DNA from: Saprospiraceae bacterium
GTDB taxonomy: Bacteria > Bacteroidota > Bacteroidia > Chitinophagales > Saprospiraceae
DNA: 64,000 nt
Assembly: GCA_019187225.1 (NCBI GenBank)
Contig: JABAQQ010000036.1
Coordinates: forward strand, 124,001-188,000
Reading direction: 5' to 3'
The notes under the pieces were generated by a model. The model saw nothing but the letters and a program-made list of their open reading frames with translations. It did not search any database and had not been told where the DNA came from. A program made the position numbers and the translations under genes. Shown here piece after piece: positions 8,166 to 16,769 of the stretch (position 1 is its first letter; each line of letters opens with the position of its first letter).

Positions 8166-9898
8166 TTTTTTCCTGTATTGATTTTAAAAACTAAACCTCC
8201 GGTTACTCGCAGCATCTGGCTTACATTCCGGCCGTTCAGGATATATCCCCCGCTGAGATAGTACCCCATTCTCCCTTCATCCGAATAATAAGCGGTGCCG
8301 CCGATTTGCCGGTATGAAACGCCGTACAATTGAGGCAGGTCGGGTACGTCCGGCACATAATCCGAGCCGCCCTTGGTGTATTGCCACTCGAACCATGCAT
8401 CGAGGTAATAATGTGCAGCAGGAAAGCCGATTTTAGCCAAAAAAGTGGCATAATTAGCAGGCTGAACAGGTTGAAAATCGGGACGTTCTTGCTGCACGGC
8501 GGCGATATCCGCTTCGGAAGGCTGGTCGAAGCGCCAGTTGAATCCTCCGGTTAGATTTACAAAAAAACCGGGGGGTGTTTCCAATTGCAGAATCAGCCTG
8601 GCCGGGGCGGCAACCGCTTTTGTGCCGAGCGCGCCGTTGGCAGTTGGTTCATAATCGGAAAGTGGAAATGCCAGCCCCAACCCACCGATTGCATGAAAAC
8701 GGTAACCTTTCCTTAGCGACGCATTCCAAAAGCGGTATTTTGCAAACAGCCCGCCATCCTGCAATCCATCCTGCGTAGGGGTGAATACATAAGAACCGAC
8801 ACTGACCAGGTCAAAATTGTCAGTTAAACCATATTCAGCAAAAAGGCTTAGTAAGCTGCCCCGGTACTCCAAATCATAAATTTCGTCGTTTGCGCCATGG
8901 AATTTGTTGGAGGAGTTGCCCGAAAAGGAAACGGCAATATCCAGGTTGCCTTTTCCCTTCATGTAACCGTCCAACGGCCCTTGGGCGTTCAAGGCGCCAA
9001 CCCTGAGCAAAAGCAAAATGACGATGTTCCCAACGCCCGACAATCGCTTCATTTTGCGAAATATCCACCAGGCTGCCAAGCCTACGGCTCCGGCGTACAA
9101 CAGCGTGAGCGTATATGCCTGCGGCACATCCGAGAGGTTGAACTTCCGGAACTTCTGCGCGATCAAAACCGAAATCATCCGGGGCGATTGCCGGCCCAAC
9201 AGCAAGGGCGCTTCATAAGCCCCGAATAAAAAAATGGCGCCCAAACCCAGGTTGGGCAGCGCCCGGCGCAGCAGTACCGGCGCTGCGACTTGCCAAACAG
9301 TTTGCTTTTCGGAGGCGCCGAGCGTTCGGGCAACCTGCATGAGTTGCGGCAGATTTTCGGCGCGGCGGTATTGCAGAAACAATACGATAAAAAAGGGCGC
9401 TGTCAGCGCTACCAAGGTTACCATTACCCCGATATGCCAGGGGTCGTTTATCCATTCCGGCGCTTGGTCGAGGTCAGCAATCCATCCGAGCGCCACACCG
9501 GCCCGGGTAAGCAAACCCGATTTCCCAAGCCATTGAAAGGTCAGGAAGGCAGCCGCGAGCGGCGGCACGGCGAGCGGCAAATAGAGCAGAAAGCCTGGAA
9601 GCCCCCGGTCGAGCCGGTCGCCCCAATACAATACCACCGACATAGCCAGGATAGTGGCGAGTATTACTACAGCGGCGGCAATACCGACACTTAAAACCAA
9701 GGAATACCAGGTTTCGCGAGCAACCAACACTGCCACCCAATGCTCCGTCGTGAATCCATGCGACAATGCGCCGGCCAACCCGAAACTGTACGCCAGGGCA
9801 TACGCCAGCCCGGCCGCCAGCGGCAGCAAGGTACAAGCGAGAAAGACTGCAATGCCCAGCCTGTTCAGGTGTTTGGTTGAAAGCACGGATAGCCGCAT
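8162..9898 (-). CDS. ABC permease fused to a signal-peptide-bearing outer-membrane beta-barrel
   Basis: 578 aa in one uninterrupted frame. Residues 1-285 form a BPD-type permease with about six membrane segments and an EAA loop (ARTLGASEKQTVWQVAAPVL). Without a stop the frame continues through MKRLSGVGNIVILLLLRVG, then ALNAQG. This looks like an independent signal peptide (ATG at 9052) with a signal peptidase site near ALNA/Q. Residues 305-578 are rich in alternating aromatic strands (LLSLFAEYGLTDNFDLVSVG, then YYLSGGYILNG) like a transporter-type outer-membrane barrel. An even number of permease helices would leave the second signal peptide in the right orientation. Alternatives are a lost stop codon or sequencing error, or internal initiation at 9052. 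The SBP gene lies 6 nt upstream. Confidence 0.85.
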   Translation of the reverse strand: MRLSVLSTKHLNRLGIAVFLACTLLPLAAGLAYALAYSFGLAGALSHGFTTEHWVAVLVARETWYSLVLSVGIAAAVVILATILAMSVVLYWGDRLDRGLPGFLLYLPLAVPPLAAAFLTFQWLGKSGLLTRAGVALGWIADLDQAPEWINDPWHIGVMVTLVALTAPFFIVLFLQYRRAENLPQLMQVARTLGASEKQTVWQVAAPVLLRRALPNLGLGAIFLFGAYEAPLLLGRQSPRMISVLIAQKFRKFNLSDVPQAYTLTLLYAGAVGLAAWWIFRKMKRLSGVGNIVILLLLRVGALNAQGPLDGYMKGKGNLDIAVSFSGNSSNKFHGANDEIYDLEYRGSLLSLFAEYGLTDNFDLVSVGSYVFTPTQDGLQDGGLFAKYRFWNASLRKGYRFHAIGGLGLAFPLSDYEPTANGALGTKAVAAPARLILQLETPPGFFVNLTGGFNWRFDQPSEADIAAVQQERPDFQPVQPANYATFLAKIGFPAAHYYLDAWFEWQYTKGGSDYVPDVPDLPQLYGVSYRQIGGTAYYSDEGRMGYYLSGGYILNGRNVSQMLRVTGGLVFKINTGKK

Positions 9899-9904
9899 GG
9901 TCTG

Positions 9905-11125
9905 TTATTGTTCGATCACCTTTTTTCGGAAATCTGCATAGAGCCGGATCATATACTCGGGTGCAGGTTCGCGCAAGGCTTTGTCCTGAATCGTTTCACG
10001 GCGTGGCGCATAACGGCGCTCCGGAATGGAGCGGAATTTGCCTTGCCAATCTGCCGGCAGTTTGGGTATCGAAAGCACTGTGCCGTCGCCCCAAACGGCC
10101 GGGTTAAGTTTGTGGAGTTGCGCTTCAGGTGAAATCAAAAAGTTCGCGACTACCATAGCCCCGGCCTTGTTGGTAGCCAGGGCAGGTATGCCGAGAAAAT
10201 GCGAGTTTTGGATGGTCCCGGAATTATACACATAAGCGCGGGCGGTATTGGGGAAGATGCCTTGCAGGATTTTGTTGTCCACTTCGTTGTCGTTGTTCGA
10301 AAACGTGAAATCCAGTTCGCCGTTGGCAAACATCTGATGCATGGCGGCCAGGCTTTCCGGGAAGGTTTCGCCTTTTCGCCAGAAAAACGCCTTGTTCCGG
10401 TTGATGAAATCCCAGAGTTTACCGCTCAGCGCCCCGTATTTTTTTTCGTCGAAAGCGCCGTCGAGCGCCTGTTTGTCACCAGCCAGGGCAATCATCCAGG
10501 ATTTGAAAAGCGTCATGCCCGTAAATTCATACGGGATGGTAAACTTTCCGGGGTGCGCGCGTATCCAGGTTTCGAGTTCGGCAAGCGTACGCGACGGTTG
10601 AGGAGTACGCACGGTATCATAAATGACGGCTAATTGCACATTGCCCCAGGGACACTCGTAGCCTTCGGTTTTTTGTTGAAAATCGAACCCGATAAAGGGG
10701 TTTTCAAAGTCGATATATTGCGCATTCGGTAGTTTTTGGGCGAAGGGGCCATATAAAGCCGCAATCTGCCGAAGTTGAAAAAACGTTTCGCCGTTGATCC
10801 AGCACAGATCAATCACACTCGTGGATTTTCCGGCTTCTTTTTCGGCGAGCAGGGTTTTGACAATCTCCGTGCCCTGTCCCGGCGCGATTTCCAGGTTGAT
10901 ACCATAACGCGCCTGTACCTCCGGCACGACAAAGTCGCGCACGTAGCGGTTGATAAGCGGGTCGCCCTGCCACATCATCCAGTGAACAGTGCCGCCCCGG
11001 GCTTGTTTTTCAAGATCATCCCAGGAAAGGGTGAGCGGGTCGGGGGTGGTTGAATTACCGCCGCTTTGTTTACAGGCTGTGATTAAAAACAGGCCCAATA
11101 CGAGGAAAAAAATCAGTTTTGGCAT
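9905..11125 (-). CDS. ynjB: ABC transporter substrate-binding lipoprotein, YnjB-like
   Basis: 406 aa. It has a lipoprotein signal (GLFLITACKQ) with the anchor Cys at 18. The mature sequence matches the YnjB family: ARGGTVHWMMWQGDPLINRY, DLCWINGETFFQL, ECPWGNVQLAVIYDT and NPAVWGDGTVLSIPKL. Family members are extracellular solute-binding proteins of unknown or debated substrate (thiamine or metal-like ligands have been suggested). In a diderm it would sit in the periplasm and hand substrate to the permeases encoded just downstream. The TonB-dependent receptor gene lies 15 nt upstream in the same operon, so uptake across both membranes is encoded together. Confidence 0.88.
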   Translation of the reverse strand: MPKLIFFLVLGLFLITACKQSGGNSTTPDPLTLSWDDLEKQARGGTVHWMMWQGDPLINRYVRDFVVPEVQARYGINLEIAPGQGTEIVKTLLAEKEAGKSTSVIDLCWINGETFFQLRQIAALYGPFAQKLPNAQYIDFENPFIGFDFQQKTEGYECPWGNVQLAVIYDTVRTPQPSRTLAELETWIRAHPGKFTIPYEFTGMTLFKSWMIALAGDKQALDGAFDEKKYGALSGKLWDFINRNKAFFWRKGETFPESLAAMHQMFANGELDFTFSNNDNEVDNKILQGIFPNTARAYVYNSGTIQNSHFLGIPALATNKAGAMVVANFLISPEAQLHKLNPAVWGDGTVLSIPKLPADWQGKFRSIPERRYAPRRETIQDKALREPAPEYMIRLYADFRKKVIEQ

Positions 11126-11140
11126 AAACGTCTTCCAATT

Positions 11141-14125
11141 TTAAAATACCCAACGCAAAGAAAACTGAATTTGCCGTGGTGCGCTTGCGTTGCGGCGTAC
11201 CAACAGACCTGATGATTTGGGGCCGGTTTGTACCTGGTTGCTTTGGGTAGCGTTGTTCGAGTACCCGCTCAGATTGGCGGCATTGAACAGGTTAAAAACA
11301 TCGGCCCGCAGGAGAAGATTGCCCCGGCTGCCTGTTGGTATTACATATTCACCTGCCAGATCGAAGGTGCTTGCCCATGGCAACCGGTCGTTATTACGGT
11401 TTTCGCCTGGTTGACGGTCGCTGTTGCCTACGTAGGCGTCGCCGAACGAGCGGCCATCGCCATTCAGGTCGGTGGTGCCGTAAACAGCTGCATCGGGGAT
11501 GCGGTTGATCGGTTGCCCGCTTTGAAGCAGGGCTGCCATCGTAATTGAAAGCCGTTTCCAGGGATAGTAAGTCGCGATGCCGTTGATGACGTGCGTCCGG
11601 TCGTTGATGCCGGGCGCCCATTCACGGTCGAAATTGTTCGAATCCATCGCTTTGAAGTTGATGTCTTCCGTATTGTTTTCCAATTTCGACAAGGTGTAGT
11701 TAAGGCGGTAAGCAAAATCGTCGTCTCCTTTGTCCTTCGCGAAGTTCAGGCTCAATGCGGTGTAACGGGTTTTACCGGCGGTCTCGCTCACGACCACGTT
11801 GCGCGCCACACCCCGCACGGTGTCGCTGCCGATGACTGCGAAACCACCTGGGGCGATGGCCACCGGGCGGGTGGCGTCGGCCTGCGATTGCGTCCGCACG
11901 GTTACATTAGCCGGGTCGTCGAGCGGATAAGGCGCCGGGGCATTAAGGTCGCGCAGGCGAAACTGGTTGCGGGATTCGTTGTGCACTACATCCACATAAA
12001 AAAGACGCTTATCGTCCAATTGTTTTTGATAGCCCAATGAAAACTGGTGGGTGTACGGGTTTTGGTAACCATTCGGGTTTAAAATACGCCGCTCGCCGCT
12101 GAACGCATGGGCGCGATTGGCTTGCAGTTCTTCGGAGGAGGGGCCTTGCAAGTAAGTTACATTGTTGGCTGAAGCGCCAATATTGCCGTCGAAAGTGACT
12201 TTGTCCAAATCGGTGTCGGCGGGCAAAATGCCTATACCTTTCAGGGCTTGTAACTGTCGTTTGTAGTCGGTATCCGTAGTGTTTTGCTGCAAGGCGTCGG
12301 AATAAATCGCATAGAGAATTTTATCGTAAAAAATACCGTAACCACCGCGCATACTACTGTTGCCGTCGAGTTTGTAATTAAAACTGAAACGTGGGGCAAT
12401 GTTGTTCAAATCGCCATTGTCGCTGCCACCCTTCGAGAGATTGTCGTAGTCATAGCGCAGGCCGAGCGTCAGATTCAGCCGACGCGAAACCGACCAGGCA
12501 TCTTCCAGATATGCAGAAAAAATATTTTGCGTAGCGCCGAAAGAGGCCGGGCGCAATTCCACACTGTAAGCCAGCACCTGAACGTCGGCTGGTATATCGT
12601 TTACATCGAGGCTTGCGCCTTTGTTCAGGGCATTGACAGCGTCTAATTGCTCGTCGTTTAATTGTACGGTATAACTGCCGTTGGGGTTGCCGCCGCCAAG
12701 CAGCCCGTGTTTGGAGGAAAGGATTTCCACACCGGTTTTGAAAGTATGCCGGTTGCGGTAAAGGGTGATTTTCTGTTGCGCCTGCACGGTGTTTTCAGTG
12801 GCGTCGAAGAGATAACCAGGGTGGCCAAGCAAGGCAGCCGTGACGCCGGAAGTATCCAGAACGGTCACATTCGGACTGTTCAAATTGACGGCGCGACCGT
12901 AGTTCCAGCGAAAGCGGCCGTATTGCACATTCGTCTCGGATTTAAAACGCTCGCCGATGTAGGTATTTTGCGAAGCGATAAGCGCCGAGTTGCGGTCCTG
13001 GAAATTGGCTGCCGAGGGGAAAGTGACACCGCCGTCCAAGCCTCCCCCCTGACGGGCGATGTTGACCACACCTATGTTGGCTCGTAAGGAGGAGCGAAAA
13101 CGGTCGCTCCAATGCCGGTCGATTTTGGCTGAGAAATAGGAGAAGTTGTTCTCCCCGCGGACTGTTTCATTGACGCCCAATGCGGGAGAATTGAGCAAAT
13201 TATCTTTCAAATCGCGGGTATATTCGGCATTGAGGTAATAAAAGGTTTTGTCTTTTTGCAAAGCGCCGCCAAGCCCGAATCCCACCTGGTATCGCTGAAA
13301 ACCATCCTTCACCTGGTTGCCCGACAGATCGCGTTGGGCATAAGGCGACTCGGCGTCCACAACGGCGCCGGGGCGCGTGACGAAAAAGATTTCGCCGCTG
13401 TTTTCGTTGCTACCAGAGCGCGAAGTGACGTTGATGACGCCGTTGCCCGTCAGGCCGTATTCGGTGGAGAAATTATTAGTCAGCGCGTTGATGTTTTTGA
13501 CAAAGCCTACCGGGATATTGAATTTCATGCCGCCCAGAAACTGCTCGTTGTTGTCCATCCCGTCAATCAGGTAGTTGGTAAACAGCGAATTGGCCCCGTT
13601 GATGCCGACATTGGGTGCTTCGGGATAAAAGCCTGTAGCCTGCACGACGTTGGGCAGGCGGTACAACACCCGGGTAATGTCACGCCCTTCGAACGGCAGG
13701 TTTTCGATTTCCTTTTGGCGAAGTTCGGAAGAAACCTCGGCGTTGCGGGTGTTGATCTTGGTAGAGCCTAACACCACAAATTCGTCCAATACCACCTCTT
13801 CCTTTCGGAAAAGCGGCAGGGTTACGGTGGCGTTGGTATTGCTGCGCAATATGATGTCCGTTTTTTGGGCGCCATAAAATAAGGCGGTTTCAGCCACCTC
13901 TACAACGTATGCGCCGGCTACCGGCAGCCCGTAAAACGCCACTTTACCGCGAGCGTCCGTAATTTTTTCCGATAAATAACCGATGGACGTGTTTTTCAGG
14001 ATCACCTGCACGTCCGGCAGTGGCGCATTGGCGCGCGCTTCGTAGACCATGATTTCCAGGTCTACCTGAGCGGAGAGGAAGTTGGAAAAAATGATGAAAA
14101 AGAGAAGTGTCAGTTTGAATTGCAT
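11141..14125 (-). CDS. TonB-dependent receptor, first gene of the ABC/radical SAM operon
   Basis: 994 aa with a signal peptide (FFIIFSNFLSAQ). A carboxypeptidase-regulatory-like domain covers about residues 20-105. A plug domain follows (LDEFVVLGST as TonB-box-like region, then LPNVVQATGFYPEAPNVGIN and YLIDGMDNNEQFLGG), and then a long barrel ending in QIQFSLRWVF, with the terminal aromatic expected of outer-membrane barrels. It should import a ligand across the outer membrane with TonB energy. It is the promoter-proximal gene of a seven-gene operon reaching 4758. A TGTCAGG-N14-CCGACTAC promoter lies about 80 nt upstream. Confidence 0.93.
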   Translation of the reverse strand: MQFKLTLLFFIIFSNFLSAQVDLEIMVYEARANAPLPDVQVILKNTSIGYLSEKITDARGKVAFYGLPVAGAYVVEVAETALFYGAQKTDIILRSNTNATVTLPLFRKEEVVLDEFVVLGSTKINTRNAEVSSELRQKEIENLPFEGRDITRVLYRLPNVVQATGFYPEAPNVGINGANSLFTNYLIDGMDNNEQFLGGMKFNIPVGFVKNINALTNNFSTEYGLTGNGVINVTSRSGSNENSGEIFFVTRPGAVVDAESPYAQRDLSGNQVKDGFQRYQVGFGLGGALQKDKTFYYLNAEYTRDLKDNLLNSPALGVNETVRGENNFSYFSAKIDRHWSDRFRSSLRANIGVVNIARQGGGLDGGVTFPSAANFQDRNSALIASQNTYIGERFKSETNVQYGRFRWNYGRAVNLNSPNVTVLDTSGVTAALLGHPGYLFDATENTVQAQQKITLYRNRHTFKTGVEILSSKHGLLGGGNPNGSYTVQLNDEQLDAVNALNKGASLDVNDIPADVQVLAYSVELRPASFGATQNIFSAYLEDAWSVSRRLNLTLGLRYDYDNLSKGGSDNGDLNNIAPRFSFNYKLDGNSSMRGGYGIFYDKILYAIYSDALQQNTTDTDYKRQLQALKGIGILPADTDLDKVTFDGNIGASANNVTYLQGPSSEELQANRAHAFSGERRILNPNGYQNPYTHQFSLGYQKQLDDKRLFYVDVVHNESRNQFRLRDLNAPAPYPLDDPANVTVRTQSQADATRPVAIAPGGFAVIGSDTVRGVARNVVVSETAGKTRYTALSLNFAKDKGDDDFAYRLNYTLSKLENNTEDINFKAMDSNNFDREWAPGINDRTHVINGIATYYPWKRLSITMAALLQSGQPINRIPDAAVYGTTDLNGDGRSFGDAYVGNSDRQPGENRNNDRLPWASTFDLAGEYVIPTGSRGNLLLRADVFNLFNAANLSGYSNNATQSNQVQTGPKSSGLLVRRNASAPRQIQFSLRWVF

Positions 14126-14203
14126 GGGAAAAAGTTGGAATGAACCACCGGGGAATACATTACCTCATTACCAGGAAGACCCGGCATAAGAACGGTTGTG
14201 GTA

Positions 14204-14232
14204 GTAGTCGGGGGAAATGACAAATCCTGACA
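14204..14232 (-). promoter_or_regulatory. ECF-type promoter element, copy 1
   Basis: Read on the minus strand: TGTCAGG (14232-14226), 14 nt, CCGACTAC (14211-14204). It points to the TonB receptor start at 14125, 78 nt further on. It is back-to-back with copy 2. Confidence 0.75.
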
Positions 14233-14266
14233 AGCCCTTCATCTTTTTTTCGGGCACTTGTCAGGA
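14225..14266. promoter_or_regulatory. 10-bp inverted repeat formed by two divergent -35 boxes
   Basis: tcctgacaag (14225-14234) and cttgtcagga (14257-14266) are perfect inverted arms. They are the -35 boxes of copies 1 and 2, so the palindrome is explained by a divergent promoter pair. Confidence 0.75.
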
Positions 14267-14287
14267 ATGGGATGCCGCCACGACTAT
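14259..14287 (+). promoter_or_regulatory. ECF-type promoter element, copy 2
   Basis: TGTCAGG (14259-14265), 14 nt, ACGACTAT (14280-14287). The DUF547 gene starts 45 nt downstream at 14333. Confidence 0.75.
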
Positions 14288-14332
14288 GGCGGCATCAACA
14301 GTAATTGTAAAAAATACTGCTCAACAAAAAAT

Positions 14333-15112
14333 ATGCATCTCCGAATTCTGATTTTAGCATTACTTACCCTTTCCACTACTGTATCCTACGGCTGTTCAGA
14401 TACTACTGCCGACAATCCTGTCAAAGATACCATCCCGGTCAGTCATGTCCTTTGGGACAGTCTGTTGCACCGCCATGTGAAAGCCGACGGCTTTGTGGAC
14501 TATAAGGGATTCATCCGCGACAGCGCGGAATTCAAGCAATATCTCATGCTGCTTTCTGCAGCCAACCCTGACACTGACCATTGGACGTGGGAAGAAAAAA
14601 TGGTATTTTGGATAAACGCCTATAATGCGTTTACCGTCAAGTTGGTCGTGGATGCCTATCCGGTTGCCTCCATTAAGGATATCAAAAGGGGTATCGCTTT
14701 TGTCAATTCTGTCTGGGATATCAAATTTATTCAAATCGGCGGCAAAAAATACGACCTCAACAACATCGAGCATGGCATCCTCCGGTCGAAATTCAAAGAT
14801 GCCCGCATCCATGCCGCCATCAATTGCGCCTCTTACTCTTGCCCGAAACTGCGAGATGAGGCTTACACTGCCGACAAATTGGATGCACAACTGACCGATG
14901 CGATGCGAGGTTTCGTAAATGATCCGCTGCGCAACCGGGTATCGGCTAAAAAAGCGGAAATCTCCGAGATTTTCAAATGGTTCAGGGGAGACTTCGTGCG
15001 GGATGCGGGTTCGATTCGGGAATATCTGAACCGGTATGCCGATGAAAAATTAGACTCCAACGGAAGAATCTCCCACTTGAACTACGATTGGCGCCTGAAC
15101 GAGGCCAAATAA
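14333..15112 (+). CDS. DUF547 domain lipoprotein
   Basis: 259 aa from the ATG at 14333. This start gives a proper lipoprotein signal (MHLRILILALLTLSTTVSYG followed by Cys21), which an upstream in-frame ATG at 14258 would not, and 14258 lies inside the promoter. DUF547 features include EEKMVFWINAYNAFTVKLV, YDLNNIEHGILRSKF and HAAINCASYSCPKLRDEAY, with conserved His, Asn and paired Cys of a papain-like fold. The biochemical role of the family is not established. It begins an operon with the FG-GAP and DUF3179 genes, all exported. A paralogue is at 25168, under the same promoter type. Confidence 0.88.
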   Translation: MHLRILILALLTLSTTVSYGCSDTTADNPVKDTIPVSHVLWDSLLHRHVKADGFVDYKGFIRDSAEFKQYLMLLSAANPDTDHWTWEEKMVFWINAYNAFTVKLVVDAYPVASIKDIKRGIAFVNSVWDIKFIQIGGKKYDLNNIEHGILRSKFKDARIHAAINCASYSCPKLRDEAYTADKLDAQLTDAMRGFVNDPLRNRVSAKKAEISEIFKWFRGDFVRDAGSIREYLNRYADEKLDSNGRISHLNYDWRLNEAK

Positions 15113-15130
15113 CAGAATAAAGCAAACGCT

Positions 15131-16753
15131 ATGCTGCTGAAAAAAATCCTGTTTTACGCCGGTACTTCCCTGTTTATTACGATTACGGCAATCCTTTTTT
15201 TGCTCTGGCGCGATACCCGGAACAAATACCCGGCGGTTGATTTATCCGGAATACAGATTCCTGAATTCAAAGAAGTTCCGACTACTTTTGTACACCATTA
15301 CGACGATGTTCGGTCACAACCAGTTATGGCAAGTGCCGTAGTAGATGTGGACGGCGACGGGAAAGATGAGATTTTTGTAGGCGGCGGTTTCGATCAGCCC
15401 GATGCTTTGTTTGCCTGCGAAGCCGGTGGATTCAAAGATATTTCCGTAGCATGGCTGCCAACAAAACCTGCCGGCCTGAGCACTTTCGGCGCAGCAACCG
15501 TAGATGCGGACCGGGATGGCGACGATGATATGTTCGTCGCCCGGGAAGGGGGCGTTTATTATTACCAAAACGAAGGTGGAAAATTTTCATCCGAAAAACT
15601 GGAAATGGAGTTCAACGACCAATCCGACCCGGTTTCGTTTGCCTTGGCCGATCTGAACGGCGATAGCATGGTGGATGTTTTCGTGTGTACCTATATCAAA
15701 AAAGCAAAAATGCAGGGGCAGACGATTTTTCGCGACTCGACCTATGGCTCTACCAGTCAATTATTTCTGAATCTCGGTAATAACCGGTTCAAAGACATTA
15801 CCCGCGAAGCTGGCCTGGAATATGTGCACAATACGTTTACCGCCGTATTTGTGGATGTGGACGACGACGGGCTGCTTGATTTGGTCGTGGCGCACGATAC
15901 CGGGCAGGCGCGTACCTGGCGCAACAAAGGCAATCGGCATTTCTCATACGTTGCCAACCCGACCTCTGCCTATTATGCCTATCCGATGGGTATCGGTTTA
16001 GGTGACTACAACAATGATTCCCGGCCTGATTTTTTCTTCTCCAATACGGGTTCCTCGACGCCAGACTTTGTGGTGCGCGGTGATCTGCAACCGGAGCAAC
16101 CTTTCAATCCGAAATGGATTTTACTCCAAAACGACGGCGGTTTTACCTTTACCGATGTAGCGGAGAAAACCAAAACGGCTGACTATGAATTTTCCTGGGG
16201 CGCTTTATTTCACGACTTCAATCTCGATGGAAGGCAAGACCTGGTTGTCGCGGAAAATTACGCCGGCTGGCCGGGCCATTGGCTGTTCAAACTGCCTTGT
16301 CGTTTTTTGCGCCAACTGCCCGACGGAACGTTCACCCCGGTGGAAGACAAAGCGCATTGTGAAAATCCGAACTATGCTTTCGCTCCGTTGAGCAGCGATT
16401 TTAATATGGATGGTTACCCTGACTTGGCGTATGCCAATCTGGGCGGGCCTTTGAAAATTTTCCTTTCTGTAAAACCCGTTTCAGGAGGAAACAACTGCCT
16501 GAAAGTACGGCTGCCCAATACACCTGAAAACCTTGGCGCTGTCGTGACGGTGGAAACCGCTTCGGGAAAAAAATTGACCGATTATTTCGTGGCGGGAGAG
16601 GGTCTTTGTTCCGATCAAAGCCGTGCGATTTCCTTCGGGCTAAGCGCGGAAACAAGTGCACGGGATGTCCGGGTAAGGCTACCTGGCGGTAAAATATTGC
16701 GTGCTGAAAATGTACACTCGGGAACTACGGTTCACTGGCGGGATTTGAAATAA
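15131..16753 (+). CDS. FG-GAP/VCBS repeat protein with ASPIC/UnbV C-terminal domain
   Basis: 540 aa, anchored by one N-terminal hydrophobic helix (residues 4-25). It carries about seven Asp-rich calcium-binding-like turns (DVDGDGKDEIFVGG, DADRDGDDDMFVA, DLNGDSMVDVFVC, DVDDDGLLDLVVA, DYNNDSRPDFFFS, DFNLDGRQDLVVA, DFNMDGYPDLAYA), expected to fold as a beta-propeller outside the cytoplasm. The C-terminus (NLGAVVTVETASGKKLTDYF to TTVHW) matches the ASPIC/UnbV domain. The partner or ligand is unknown. It lies 18 nt after the DUF547 gene and 16 nt before the DUF3179 gene, so it is part of their operon. Confidence 0.9.
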   Translation: MLLKKILFYAGTSLFITITAILFLLWRDTRNKYPAVDLSGIQIPEFKEVPTTFVHHYDDVRSQPVMASAVVDVDGDGKDEIFVGGGFDQPDALFACEAGGFKDISVAWLPTKPAGLSTFGAATVDADRDGDDDMFVAREGGVYYYQNEGGKFSSEKLEMEFNDQSDPVSFALADLNGDSMVDVFVCTYIKKAKMQGQTIFRDSTYGSTSQLFLNLGNNRFKDITREAGLEYVHNTFTAVFVDVDDDGLLDLVVAHDTGQARTWRNKGNRHFSYVANPTSAYYAYPMGIGLGDYNNDSRPDFFFSNTGSSTPDFVVRGDLQPEQPFNPKWILLQNDGGFTFTDVAEKTKTADYEFSWGALFHDFNLDGRQDLVVAENYAGWPGHWLFKLPCRFLRQLPDGTFTPVEDKAHCENPNYAFAPLSSDFNMDGYPDLAYANLGGPLKIFLSVKPVSGGNNCLKVRLPNTPENLGAVVTVETASGKKLTDYFVAGEGLCSDQSRAISFGLSAETSARDVRVRLPGGKILRAENVHSGTTVHWRDLK

Positions 16754-16769
16754 CTTCAATCGTCAACTT

